Shown piece by piece: positions 37,801-50,450 of a DNA stretch of 64,000 nucleotides (the stretch's first letter is position 1; each line of letters begins with the position of its first letter). Location: the NCBI RefSeq assembly GCF_022539315.1, contig NC_066316.1, positions 29,885,245-29,949,244 of the forward strand. The letters run 5' to 3'. The notes beneath the pieces were generated by a model that ran no database searches, was not told the origin of the DNA, and saw nothing but the letters and a program-made list of their open reading frames with translations. The stretch comes from Serinus canaria (Eukaryota > Chordata > Aves > Passeriformes > Fringillidae). The position numbers and the translations under genes are program-made.

Positions 37801-40800
37801 GATGCACAAGAGGTGCACCCTTACTGCCCTGTAATTGTGCAGTGAAGATATGTGTCTGGACTGTAAACTTTCTGAATTTTTTCTCATGGTACATCCAAAA
37901 GAAAGGGCTGAAAATAAAAATGCCAGAGCAGACAGTATCTTAATCTTCTGCACAATCAGGCATATTCCATGGGCATCACGGGTACTGTTTTCACAAATAC
38001 ATCCAGCTTCCCTTCAAAACTGATGAGGGATTTCAGCTCTAGAAGAAGACTGTTCCAAATTCTCATTCCTTTGGGGTCTGGAAATCTGTTTTCCAGCAGA
38101 GATCTATTCTTGACCTGCTCTTACCTATTTTTAGTAAGCTAACCTTATCCTTTAGCTTAAGTATTCTCTTCCTTCCGAAGTGTTATGGCCCAGTGTATTT
38201 ACTTACAGTAATTGTATCCCCACTTCACTATTTTGTGCTTATTTTGTTAGACTAAACAAGCTGATGTCCTTCATCTTCTCCTTAACCAGCATATTTGCCT
38301 TTCTCTGCTCCAGTGTGCCACAGCAGTGGTCAGGAATTTTTACAGATTAAAGCTCACAAAACAAAGATGCCTTTTTCACACCAGGAAATTCAACAAGGAA
38401 TACTCTGTTACAAACTCTAGGTGCTATTTTTATCAATACTATTGCTATTTTATAGTAACAATAAATGGTACTGTATCTGCTTTTCATACTCTGATCAACA
38501 GATGCATTTAGTTATTTCTTCTCCCCTTTCAAGGGAAATGCATCAGAGTCAAAGCACCATTTTGTGTCTTCAGTTTATTGATTCTCATTTTTTCCAGCTA
38601 GAATCATAATCCTGGAATCAAAATAATTTCATTCTTTATGATTCACACTGTTTTCATATTTTTAACAAACTTCAGAGTATGAGAGCTGACATCACATTTC
38701 AAGTCAGACTTAACTCAAATCTGGCTGAAATTTCCTGAGCTTCTCTAGGGGAACAAAACCAAGCCCTAGATGTTCCAGGAAACACCCCCACAAGCAGCAG
38801 AATGAAGATTAAAAGCAAGAGTCGATTTCATCTGAAAAACAATTTGTTTTGTGTCTCAGTTAGGGAGGCAGGAGGGAAAACCACAGTAACTACAGCTACA
38901 AAAACCTTGATGCAGGCAAAATAATAGCAAAGAAGTGCATTTTCTTTTGGCATGCTTTACACTGCATGGGGATTGACTGGAGCTGTGTTACCGACAAGCT
39001 GCAGCATTGTGTCTGGGAGGTGCTGACAATATTCCATGTCCGGAGAAGAGCCCTAAAACAGGGGACTGCAGCTGGGGCTGGGGACACAGGCTGAGCACTG
39101 AAGGCAGGCCCAGAGAGACTCTGCACATCTGAAATGCCTTTTCTAAGAGGCTCTGAAGACACCCTAAAAACAGGGATACTTTCACCAGAGGGCTGAGAGG
39201 AGCTACGTTACCTGCAGGACCTCGTGCCACTGATGCACAGACTCTCTGCTGAGGTCTGTTGCTGTGGTGATCCTCCTCTCATCCCAGACCCTGAGCTCAG
39301 CTTTCCCAATGGGGAAACCTGTAATCCCCATAATACCTGGAGCCAGGCTTCTCAGGTCAGCCCTGTGCATGCTGCTTGACTTCTGTGAGCCAGGAATATG
39401 GCATTTACCTTTGGTGTGAAATCTCTTCAGATCTGCCTTCACTTACCAAAAAGTCAGTTTCCAACCACTGTGATTGCAGGGGAAACCTGAACACAGACTG
39501 ATGCATTGGTATTTGCTGCCTGAAAAATGGCTTTCTAAGCTACTCTGCTTGGCTTAGGAAGTATCTGTTAGTGCCTCATGGTGACAATGAAATAGTGGTG
39601 AATTTTAGGAAGAAGAACCAACTAACTTGTTTATCATCTTCATCCCACACTGTCTGTCCCTCCCTCACAGCTGCTTAAAAAGCAGCTGTCCTCATTCCAG
39701 CTCTATCTCCTTCTGATAAGTCTGCAATACTGTCATATTTTGTCAGCCTAGTTTTGCAGAGCACTCAAGTTTTGAAAGTATGGAGAACTAATAAACCAAA
39801 TTGCACTTCTGCATAGAAATATTATTTTGTGACCTTTCTCAAATTTATGCTTAGTTCAGTAAATAAATACACATTTGAATAGGACAGCAGCTGTGTTTTC
39901 CCTTTCAGTTTGATATGTTTCCAAATCTAAACACCTTGCTGTAAAAGTGGATCAAATTTGCTAAAACAATAGCTGATTTAAGTAAACATCAAGCATGGCT
40001 GCACTGCCAGGATCTTTCTGTGGATGACTTTTAGTAATGGAACATCATTTTCCTGTCATGAAGTGCTTCATGTGACAGGGACAACAAATCTCTGAGACCT
40101 CAGTGTGAGAAACAAAAACTGAATTTCACTGGCAAACGATGAAAGCTACTTCTTTCTTTTTCTCTTTAACCCCACTCAGTGAACATCCTGTAAGGAAATC
40201 TTAAAGCTATACAGTGAAAAATATTGATGACACAGAAACTTCTTTCCACCAAAATGTTCACCCAGTAAACCTCTGCAAACATAAAAAAGTATTTAAAGAT
40301 GTGTCTGGCTATGGTGTTATCCAACATTTTTCTTTATGTTTAAAACTCAAGACAAATGAAAATACTTGGGAATGCTTTGGGAAGAAGGGAACATCAGCAT
40401 CAGGGAATTATCTGCTTAGGGGAATCTGTTGTTCTTCCAACAGCTCCCAATACCTCCAAGTGAAACTGAGAGGTTTCCTTTACTCCTGTACCTAGCACAA
40501 GGATAATCTGAGTGTTGATGTTAACCCACACTAGATCATCCTTCTAGTCCCCTGGGGATAGATTGTTTTGATTGTGAGAGATCCTCATTCCTCCAAAGAA
40601 TTTCAGGTCTCAAAAAGACTTTTAGAAGTGAGGATTTGGCTTTGAGTCTTGTAATAACTGCTGAGCCTCCATCATGAAGATACTCATCAGGAATCTTTTA
40701 ATGTATGTATTTCAAAGCATCTGCAGGAAGAGAATGAACAGACAGAAGAAATATTGGGAGAGACTCTAATAGAGCTTGAAAGGAGACACCAGCTCTTCCT

Positions 40801-43800
40801 GAGTCCTTCCTATGGCATGTGTGACTCTTGCAAAGACAGTCTTTGCTTCCTTACATGTCTCACCAGGCTTGAGGTGCCCACCCTACATTATTTTAATTTG
40901 CAGATAAAGCAAGGGCTCTCAGGAGTGCCAGGTGCAGAGAGTACTGGCTCACAGGGTAGTTTAGAACACATTTTAGTACATCTCTGTGCTTCAGTGGTCC
41001 CAGCTGAAAAAAAAAGCAGTAGAGCACTTGAACTTTGCCCTGTTGTGAAGTGCTTTGAAATCCGCTAGATCAAAAGAGCTTCGAGGCAAAGAGCAACGTT
41101 ATCAACGCTATCTCTTTACTATGTTGGCAAACTCCTCATATGTATTGCTAATTTCTGATTGCTTCTTGTCCCCACCTCCCCAGAGTGACAACTGTGGAAA
41201 AGGCAGGCAGGTACCACATATCTTATCTGCAGTTTCAGGTAAAGACAAATGGAAATGGAAGAGCTAGAGACAAAGCAGGGAAAATCACCCATCGGTTTGC
41301 ATCTCCAGAGGAGATGAGTCTTCACTGGCTCCTGATGTCCATCTACTCTGGACATCACCTGAAGGTTAATTTCAAGCTGAGAGAGCACCACAGCCCTCAG
41401 TAACACAGCTAAACTTCCATGGAGCTGTCAGTGTAACAGAGACAGCAAATTATGGCTCCCCAATTTAGACTGAACTTGCTGGTTCTTGCCATCTGCAGGA
41501 ACATGTCCTGAGCACCAAGTGATTTAGAGCAATGCTCTGAATAATCAAAGGAATAATGTGTGCACCCACTGCTATATTATACTGATGCATATGATAAATG
41601 AATTGACCTGTAATTTCCTGCAGCACTAGCTAGAGCAAGTATTTCCTTTTGTAGACTGTATTTATGGAAACCTGACTGTAGCAGGTCAGAGTGACTTGAT
41701 ACATGGCTGATGCAAGCAAAGATCTTTTTAAAGTCAGACAGGCTGGGAAGAAGCTTTCCTCCCATCAGGTTCAAACATTTTTCTGTCACTTCATCTTCTG
41801 CAACTATGAGAAATCCAGGTGTCTGGTCACTGTCAGTTCACACCACAATCATGCAGGGATAGTCACAGCTGAATTATTTGCAGCAGTCAAGATGTATCTA
41901 TTCAGAAGTGCCTTTGAAAGGATCATCCCAGGTCAGTGATGGTAAAGCAGTAGCACTGCTACCCAGTTCAACACAGGCAAAATTTGGACCAGCAATAAGA
42001 GTCAATAATTTTTATGAACAATATGATAGTGAAAATTGGAAGAATTTCCTGCCATTGCTCTAATTTTTTTTTTTTTTTTTTTTTTTGAGTTAGACAATAC
42101 AGAAGTGTATCTGTGTATAAGGAGATTCATACTTTTATCCATTTGGGAACAAAGAGCAAAAATTCATATAAGAAAAAAATAATAGGCTAAAGGCAACTAT
42201 CATCTACCAGCTGCTGTCTCTTTGAGGCTAAAAGAAATTAATAATCTTTCTGATTGCAGACAGCTTTTTAAAAAACCATAGGCGCTCAGTATCAGTTGTC
42301 CTAATTCATAAGAGAGCTTACATAAAATCCTCAAAGTCCTTATTGAGCCCAGGCTCAGGCTCCCAGCCACACTCCTGTGCTGCTTCTGTGCCCCACCAGG
42401 ACCCAGCTGTGCTATCAGGTACCTGCTGTGGACAATCTCTAGAAAACAGGCAGCAAGATGAAGTATTACCTGAGCAAACTCCAGTGCAACTCTCTTTATT
42501 TAAACAGTTCACTGCAGTAATTTCCCCCACCCCCCTCCCATTTTTCTATTTGTCTCACAAGCAGGGGCTGGGGAAAACATGCCCCGCCCTCAGACAGAAT
42601 CATTTTTTGAGCGTGAGTTGTACATATTTTGAAACTTTGTATTATGAGTAACTCTCTAGAGCCCCGTCATGGTCCAGCCCAAATGTCCAATTCCAGCAAA
42701 TTTCTGATATGCCACCCTCCATCCTCTGCACTTCCCTTGAACTGCTCTTCTGTTCCCTTCTGCCCCTGACCACACTGCTGGGAGTGGTGTGGTAGTAATG
42801 GGACAGAAATGGAAAGACCATGATGGGTTGGTTTTGTCATATGCCTGGCTCTGAACCCTGCCCTTCCTCCCCTTCCTTCCTCCCTCCTGCTTTTCATCTT
42901 GGCTGCAGTCTTCCGTTTTGCCTCCTCTAGGGCAGGATTAACCAGTCTTCCTCACACTCCAGTCTGTCCTCGAGCACATGACAGGCAGCTTCATCACCCT
43001 CCACCTCCCACCATTTCCCTCTGCTACCACGTGCTGCTGCAGGCAAGCAGTCACCATCAGGGTGCATCCTGATGTGCCCTGACATTGCTGCATCTTGCTA
43101 AGCATAAAAAGCCAAACCCAGTGATTCCACAGAAGAATCTCTCCAGCAGAAACTGAGAAAGTGCAGCAGGCAGCGTGTCTGAAAAAAAAATTGAGAGACG
43201 TTTCTGTTCCTTTGTTACAGCCAGGATCTGCCAGATGTTTTTGCAAAGTTCACAGCACCACCTATGCACCACCTAGACAGATGCTCCTTCCCTCTCCCTC
43301 TTTAACTGTGCTCAGAATAAACCAGACATGAGGCTGCTGCCATGGTCTCAGCACTGCAAGGACAAAAGCTTACCAGGATGTGTGCAATGAGCCTTTTTTC
43401 TGCCACCTCGATATAAAATAGCCCTCTTCTGCTTAGTAAGTATTATCAAGAAATTTTGGACTGAGATCACCACTGCCTGGCTAAGAAATATACACTCTCC
43501 ACCCAAATGGAAAGAAAGGGTGATTGTTCCTTGGGGAAGGTGATTCAAGGTTTGGTGGCAGTGCAATGTGCCTTTTGATCACTGTGTTAAACAAACAAAG
43601 TCTACAACGGAGAACACCAGTGTTCCTTCTGCAGAAGAGGATATTAACAGTGTTGCAAAACACTTGCACAACATTTTCGACTGACAGATGCCCAGATGCT
43701 GTGTAGGAACAAGGACCAAAAAAAAAAATCATAATCATTAGCAAGTATTTGAAATATGCTTTTATTATTAATCCTGCTTTAGTGATAGATAGTGGTTTGC

Positions 43801-46800
43801 AAGACCAAGGAATCAATCCTGCTGTGGAGAGAAATTCAATATAACCACAAATAAATGTCACATAAATACCCAGTCCACTGAGGTACAACTTAAACATATT
43901 GGAAATATTATTCTGTGCTATATCTCCATTGACTTTTATCGTGTTGAGTAAATGGACTTGAAGGGAAGTTCAATTAATTCACAGGTTGCTGGACTGAAAA
44001 GTTATCTGAGCCTATCAGCACAAATAGATGCCTATCTTATTGGGAAGGAAAGTATTTTAAACTTGAAGTAATGCAAGTGACTATAATGTTACAATGAAAC
44101 TGAAATACTCAGTTAAAGGGGAAAGAGCTTTCTGTCTATGTACAGAACATATCAAAATTTCAGTGTCTCAAATTTACCCCAAATTAAGGCAATGTAAAAG
44201 TGTATATCTGGTGACATAGACCTTCCAAATCTTTTGGCAAAGGCACCACAACTCACAACTGACAGCACAAGTTGCAGTCACTGAGAAGTATGATAAGAAC
44301 TGGGTGGAAGGTGGAAGAAATTTGAAGGAAAATACTTATTCCAGGTGAAAGTCATCAGCTTGTCTGACAATAGATTTCAAACATAAAAAATGTCATCAAG
44401 TGCTCTCCATGTCCAGTACAGGCAGGATATAAAAGTGATCAGCACTCATCTGAAGGATTGAAAAGAGCTTTCTAAGTCTAGAAATGAGCTATAACCCATT
44501 TTGGAGACTCTGATTTTGGAGGTTTTTAAAAGATCCCTATGCCAGGGAACATCTAAGATCAGATGTTTCTATCTGGGTCAAACAAGCTGTAGGTGACACC
44601 TTGAGCTCCTGATACATTTAAACTTCTGTAATTCCAAAATATTCCCCCAAAGTTTCAGTTTTGAACATTCGCCATTTTTTGACCTTTCTTTTTCCCCAAA
44701 ATAAATCAAATATTTTAAAAAGGCTATTTCATGCCATCTTGGCTTGACAAAAGCACAGAAAATGTTGCTGTGAGGCTTTTCCATAATCAGGAAGATCTCT
44801 TTGGTTATTTATGGTTGCTGTCCCCCATGCTGAAGGCTGCAGACCATGGGATGGCTCCTCAGCAGCAGCCACAGCAGCTGCTCTTGTTCCTGGACTCCAC
44901 CTGTAGCTCCTCTCTCTCAGTATACAACTAATACATATTAGTTATTTATTTAGTCTAATCAGCACAGCAACATATATGAAATGTGCTCCAAGCAATAATC
45001 TAAAACCAAGTAGGATTTAAGCCCCACAGATAATATTGTTGCAGTAAATTCTTTTTCAGTCCCCAAAATTGCAGTGACTTTTTGAGCGACTTCAAAACCT
45101 GAAGGATTGGGAGGGTGTGATAAAAGAGTTCAATTTATTGAAGGTGAAGTACCTTTCTAGCAGTATGAGAGGGCTGATGAAATCTGGCAGATGGTAGGAG
45201 TGGTCATTCTCTCCTTAGTTGCCTTGTTTTTTAAGTTACTTCAAATCACACCCAAAAGAACGGGCAACTCTTCTCAAAATTCTGAGGAGCTGAGGTCTGT
45301 TTCCCCAGTCAACAACGACTCCCAGGAATGTACATCTCATGCACATACATCATCATCTCAAAATATATGTGTTTAGTGTCAGTGATCCAGCTGACAACTG
45401 ATCTGAAGATGTGGGATTACAAGGTGTGTTGAGCCAACTGAAGAAGCTCACCACTGGAGAAATCTTGGAATAGAAAATGTCAAATGACATGATTAAATCT
45501 TTCATTAAAAACCAGAGATCCAGCACTGTTTTGCATCTGCTATTCTCAGCCGCCTCTGGAGCATCCAAAGATCTTCTGTAGGTGGTAAAGCTCATGTCCC
45601 TGCCAAGCTGTGTGTGCTCTGCCCCTCATGCTCCCAGCCCAGCCTTGTGAACACTGCAAGCACTTGCCATGAAGTTGGTGAGAACAGAGCAAGAGCCACT
45701 CCAGCTGATGAGCACCATGGTCTAGGAGAGAGGCTAATTACTCAGGAGAAGAAGTGCTTGCTTGGAGTGTTGTTTGGATAAGGGAGCCTGAGTCAAGTCC
45801 TGTGCAAGGAGTGCACCAAATCCTGCATTCATATTGCTCTTACATCTGGAAACACTACACACCAGTACAAAGGTTGGGAGAGGAATATTTAGGTCCCTTC
45901 AGTCCTGATAGCTCACAATGCTGCTAGCACAGCTCCAGTGTACGAGAGCAGGGCCAAACACTTGGCACAATGGTTCCCATCAGTGAGCAATGCTGGAAGC
46001 AGCAATGTCTGAAGAGTTGGCTTTCAGGTTTCCACACAGTGGCAGGATCTGAATTTTTTTCTGCTGTCTTTTTCCTGTCTTGTACTGCATGGATCAATGG
46101 GAGAGACCACAAAGAAGTTGAAAAATAAGCTAAGAATTATTCTCCACTGGTTCACGGTATTGAAACAACAAGGACAGAAGTGAAAATCCGAGCTTGCAAT
46201 GATGTGGTTACATAATGAATGAAGCAGTTAAATAACACTCATTAATGGCATTTCTATAGTTATGATTAGCCACCATAATGTGGTCGTCTTTAAGCTGCTT
46301 TACTCCAGGTTCAGGCAGCTTTAAGCTCCACAAAAGAGGCAGCCTGAGGAATGAGGAACAGAGTTGTATTGTGATACCTGTTCCCTCGGCTCTCTGTGGA
46401 CTCCTTCACCCAGTCATTCTTGTGTAATTGCTGGTAACCCTGGAAGGATTGTTTTAATTTCTAAGAGGCTCATCAGTGTGTGCTAATGAAGATGCTGCCC
46501 ATGCTCAGGTCACACCTCTGTGCCCAGAGTCAGAGAGCAAAATGATGAGGTGTGGGAGGGCAGCAGCTGGTCCAGTCCTTGGCTGAGCAAATTCTCTGTG
46601 TTCATTACAGCCTCTGCCACACCAGAGCTGGATTTGAAGGGAGGGTAAAGGACTCTGCACTGGTACTCTAAATAAGCACTCAAGAAATTTCAAATCAGGT
46701 CATTTAAAAAAACCCAGACTATTTCAATTATGCACTTTCATGTTTGGCAAGAACAGGACTGAATAAACTCCTACAGCAGTTTGAAAATCACAGAGATAAT

Positions 46801-48875
46801 TGTGTAGCACAAATATTGTTTCAAATGTCTCCTCCTGTAAAGATTTCTCTCCTTTCAGTAAAGATTTAAAATGCATTAGTTTTTCTTTACCAAGGAGGTT
46901 TAGGTAAGATACATCTTTTTATGGAGGCTCCATTATTTTCAGTGCACACTTAATATACTCTGAAGCCATTTTTTCCCCACAGAGACTTTAATGCTCTTGT
47001 TCCAGATATTGTGTTTTCTTTTTCACTGACTTTGTCCATTATAATATATTTCAGCCTATTGTGCAACCCTAATTTTCTGATTCCCTCCTTGATAGCTGTG
47101 GAAAGCAATTCTTCCCATCAACCAAGAACTCATGACTCGCTGCATGCTGCTGAGATGCATGATGCCCTTTCAGAAGAGGGGATATGTGTCATTCATTGGC
47201 ATGTAATAGCAGAATATTTATGCTAAGTCTGTGGTTCCTCCTCAAATCATAGGTAGTTAATATTTAAGCAAACCATGTTAAAACTTTCTTTGTTGCACGT
47301 AATTATGACATTCCTAAGGAAGGAGGAAGAAAACCCAGGCCATCAAGACGACTGAGGGGTTTTATGACTAAAGCTACCTCTTTGTGTTGACTTTGGCCTC
47401 AGCTCTTGTCTGGACCAGACATAAAGAACATTTCTTTCAGTTGGTGTTTACCTGCTCTTCTCATGCACACTTCTTGTGCAATTTACCAGACTTGAAAAAG
47501 AGCAAGTAAATCTCCCAGTCCAATGAGTTTCCTGCCCCGTTCTCATCATATACAGCATTTGCAGCTGATTTTTTTTGCAAAGAGTTTTATCTGATTTTGT
47601 TACCTCCAAGAATAAGTTCTCTCAGAGTGATGCAAGTTACTTGCTCATATACCAGCTTTTGGTGAGATCAGTGTCCCTCAGGATGAGTTGGCTCAGCCAG
47701 CATCTAGCAGTCTGTCCACCCTCAAGAATTCAAGTGCCTGAATGTTATTTCCTGAGATTGTGTACATCCTCACATTTCTGCAGGGGCTTTCTCCTCTGTT
47801 GAAATACTGTCAGCTTGACTTCAGAACAGAAAAAACCAACCAAACTGCAAAATCCCCAACCTGTTCCTCTTTTCACTGCAGAAGAACAAGGTATGAAATG
47901 TAGCATATTTTGGAAACAGGACTCTAATATTCCCTGTCCCACATACAGCAAGCTTGAAGTGGCTGCTGTTCTCAGTCTCTTCTACTTATGGAGCAACTCT
48001 AGTTTTAGTGAGACTCAAAACTTTTATTGTAAAGACTTTAAACAGAGGAAGTTAGCATTAGTTTATACTTCTCAAGTAGTCTGATGCTATAAACCACTCA
48101 TCAGTAGCTCCTATGTCATCCAAGTTCTCAGCACTTGGATCCAAGCTTCATGAGGAAAAAGAGCAGTGAGAGCTTCGTGGTTTTAATAGCTGCCTCTTAC
48201 GTGAGTCACAGGGTGACAAGAAATAACATTTGGTGACAGCCTTGTGGTTGGGACAGTGTGTGTCTCATATTGCTCAAGTAATTTTCATCCACTCCTAAGG
48301 AAGTTATCATTGAACTTGCTTATTCCTTTAGAAGTTGTTTTTCCGGCCATTTGTGAGCTCTGAGTCAAGAAGTGGAATAATCTCTAAAGCTATGAGAGCA
48401 TCAGAGTACCATTGTTTGATAAAAAAGTCATGTTACTTTTACACCACAAAACCACAAATGGTTTTCTGAGCACTTCTGTGCTGTGGGTCTGACCTTCCTC
48501 CTTTTCCAACTCTGCTTCGCCCCTTCTCCATCAGGAATTTTTGTGTGTAGGTGGCTTGTGGGGAATCTTTTTTTCCTCAATGCAGCAGCAGCATGAGGAA
48601 TGTTGGTCATATGTCAGGTCAGCTTACAGTTTTAGAAATGGCACCATCCAACCATAGTAAACAATGATTTAAAAAAGTTCCAAAACTATGTATTTTGGAA
48701 ATTTGTGGGTGTAGTGAGAGTAAAAGGTGGGAGAAGTAGGGGGAGAACAACTTGTGGGACCATTTCCTTTGTATACCATGGCACAGGTAACTGTTACTAA
48801 AGAATGGTGTGCATTTTATTGTCCTGAGCTAAAAAAAGAACTTAGCTGAATTTTCAAAACAAGACCAGACAAAAA
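34833..48875. other. Intergenic, no gene seen
   Basis: No supported gene. Open frames up to 138 codons (for example minus strand 43481-43897) lack family resemblance and convincing splice context. Two stretches, about 37060-37220 and 46190-46330, look like possible conserved noncoding elements by their dense homeodomain, POU and GATA-like words, but this is only a guess. Confidence 0.55.
42064..42086. repeat. Oligo-T tract, 23 T
   Basis: Uninterrupted run of 23 T, the longest homopolymer in the window. It could be the oligo-A tail of a retroposed sequence on the minus strand, but the adjoining sequence (minus-strand ...tgtattgtctaactc) matches no family I know. Confidence 0.9.
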
Positions 48876-49060
48876 AAGGGTGTTTGGGCACTGGAAGAGG
48901 TTCCACAGGGAAGTGGTCACATCTGACAGAGTTCAAGAAACATTTGGACAATGCTCTCAGGCATGTGGTGTGACTCGTGGGTCTGTCCTTTGCAGGGACA
49001 GGAGTTGGACTTCAATGATCCTTGTGGGTCCCTTCCAACTCAGGGTATTCTATGATTCTG
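48876..49060 (+). mobile_element. CR1 LINE 3' fragment
   Basis: Contains ctggaagaggttccacaggg, aagtggtcac, gacagagttcaagaaacatt, ttggacaatgctctcaggca and ccttgtgggtcccttccaac, ending tattctatgattctg. This is the classic CR1 3' end on the plus strand with its terminal 8-bp-type repeat. The 5' edge is approximate. It is a different CR1 subgroup from the 34.7 kb copy, judging by the gtggtcac and ccttgtgggtccc blocks. Confidence 0.9.
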
Positions 49061-49982
49061 TAAGTAAGCTGGGGAAAGTATTACCAATTATTTTATAATA
49101 ATCATGATAGGGAGCACTCAGTTCCCAGAAAACCTTAAAGACATGGTTATGAGAGGAGAAAAAGTGCATGCATTGCTTTCTCTACTATCAACTCTACAAA
49201 ACTTCCAATAGCATGTTCCAGTGCTTCCTACTTTTATCTCCTGAAGAAACTCTACAGTAGCAAACAGCACTGTGCTGCCTCTGCATTTGCCTTCTGTGTC
49301 CAAGCAAATCCACCTGGTGTCTGATCAACCCTGCATTTTCCTAAAAGTCGTTGTGAAGAGGCTTAATGAATAAATTACACTCAAATATAGATTGCATCAT
49401 AAATTTTACCTTGTGGTGTGGACAGAGGAAGTGCACTACTTTAAAAGCCAATGAGTGTCAGTTTTTTCCAGGATAAGTGGGTGTGGGATTTCTGGTAAGG
49501 TTTTAGCATATGTTGCAATCTCTTTTGTCACTTGTGTGGGCTGTGCAGATGAAGTGGCTGGTCTGAAAGCCATAAACATCATTTGTGGAGAGAGCTTAAA
49601 CATCCTCTCCCCACACATGCTGATATCTGAGCAGCAGGGACCACAGGTGCCGTCAAAAGAAGAGGTAATCAAAAGAATAAAAGAATTAAAATATGTATTG
49701 ATTGGTATACTGGCATCCTAAAGATTTTTGTTGCTTTTGCATTCCCTTATATGAGTTCAGAGCCACATCCTCTGGCCCAAACTTTTCTGGTAGCTCCAAG
49801 AATTGCATCTGTTCTTTAATTTTCATCGAATCCATGCACAGCTATCCCCACATTCTTACAAAGGAGGCCCTTCCCAGCACTTTAATGCTTCTTAAAATAT
49901 CTCTATGTAAGCTCAGAATTAGCTACTTTGAAAGAGATGGGAACTGGAGGTGAGAGGGTGAAGGCTTTGTCAGGAGATGCCT
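49061..49982. other. Intergenic gap between CR1 and LTR
   Basis: Open frames exist on both strands at about 49436-49721 but no protein family is recognisable. Nothing else stands out. Confidence 0.5.
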
Positions 49983-50450
49983 TGTCACTATAGGACACAA
50001 AATAACACGACACCGGCACGCAGCTCTCTCAAGGGTAAAAAGAGAATTTTTAATTTCTGACTCCATTCATAGATTTCCAAAAGTGACTGTGGATTGGAGG
50101 GTGACAGTGCCACCTCTCCAATGACACTGGACAAACCAACAGTCCATCAAATTTCTCCTCCTCCATACAAGAGTGCAAAACAATAAGTTATTTACATAAA
50201 GTGTGTGAGAAAGTTTGTTACAGGAATGTAAACATCAGAAGGCTTAGAAAAACTTAAAAAACCAGGGCGACAATGCCTTCTCTTTTTTTCACTGCCATGA
50301 TTTTCACCTTTTAGAAGGAAGCAGAAATGCACAAAGGAATCTGCAACAAAAGGCTGTAAGGAGCTTTTCCCTCTCAGTTTTCTTTTCACCTGGTAAAGTC
50401 ATAAAGTCTCAAGTTCACATAGCTTATGAAGTCTCTGCCACAACTAACAC
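49983..50450 (-). mobile_element. Probable LTR of an avian endogenous retrovirus
   Basis: Begins tgtcactataggacacaaaa and carries a CpG cluster (cacgacaccggcacgcagc, 50006-50024) unlike its CpG-poor surroundings. On the minus strand an ATTAAA poly(A)-type signal lies at 50049-50054, about 70 nt before the TG/CA edge, as expected near the 3' side of an LTR. I recall this sequence type from songbird genomes, but the right-hand edge is a guess (near 50449) and no target duplication is evident. No viral gene is attached. Confidence 0.45.

Noticed and set aside
38160..38330. Possible very old CR1 fragment on the minus strand (actaaacaagctgatgtccttc ... ctttctctgctcc region)
   Set aside because: Resembles the inner CR1 3' region in rhythm only. 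Divergence is too high to call by eye; a RepeatMasker run would decide.
43481..43897. 138-codon minus-strand frame
   Set aside because: Hydrophobic and phenylalanine-rich from AT-rich sequence. No family resemblance, and nothing convincing as promoter or splice sites.
49436..49721. Open frames on both strands that looked faintly like a transposase remnant
   Set aside because: I could not tie them to hAT, Tc1/mariner or any other family, and neither strand shows terminal repeats.
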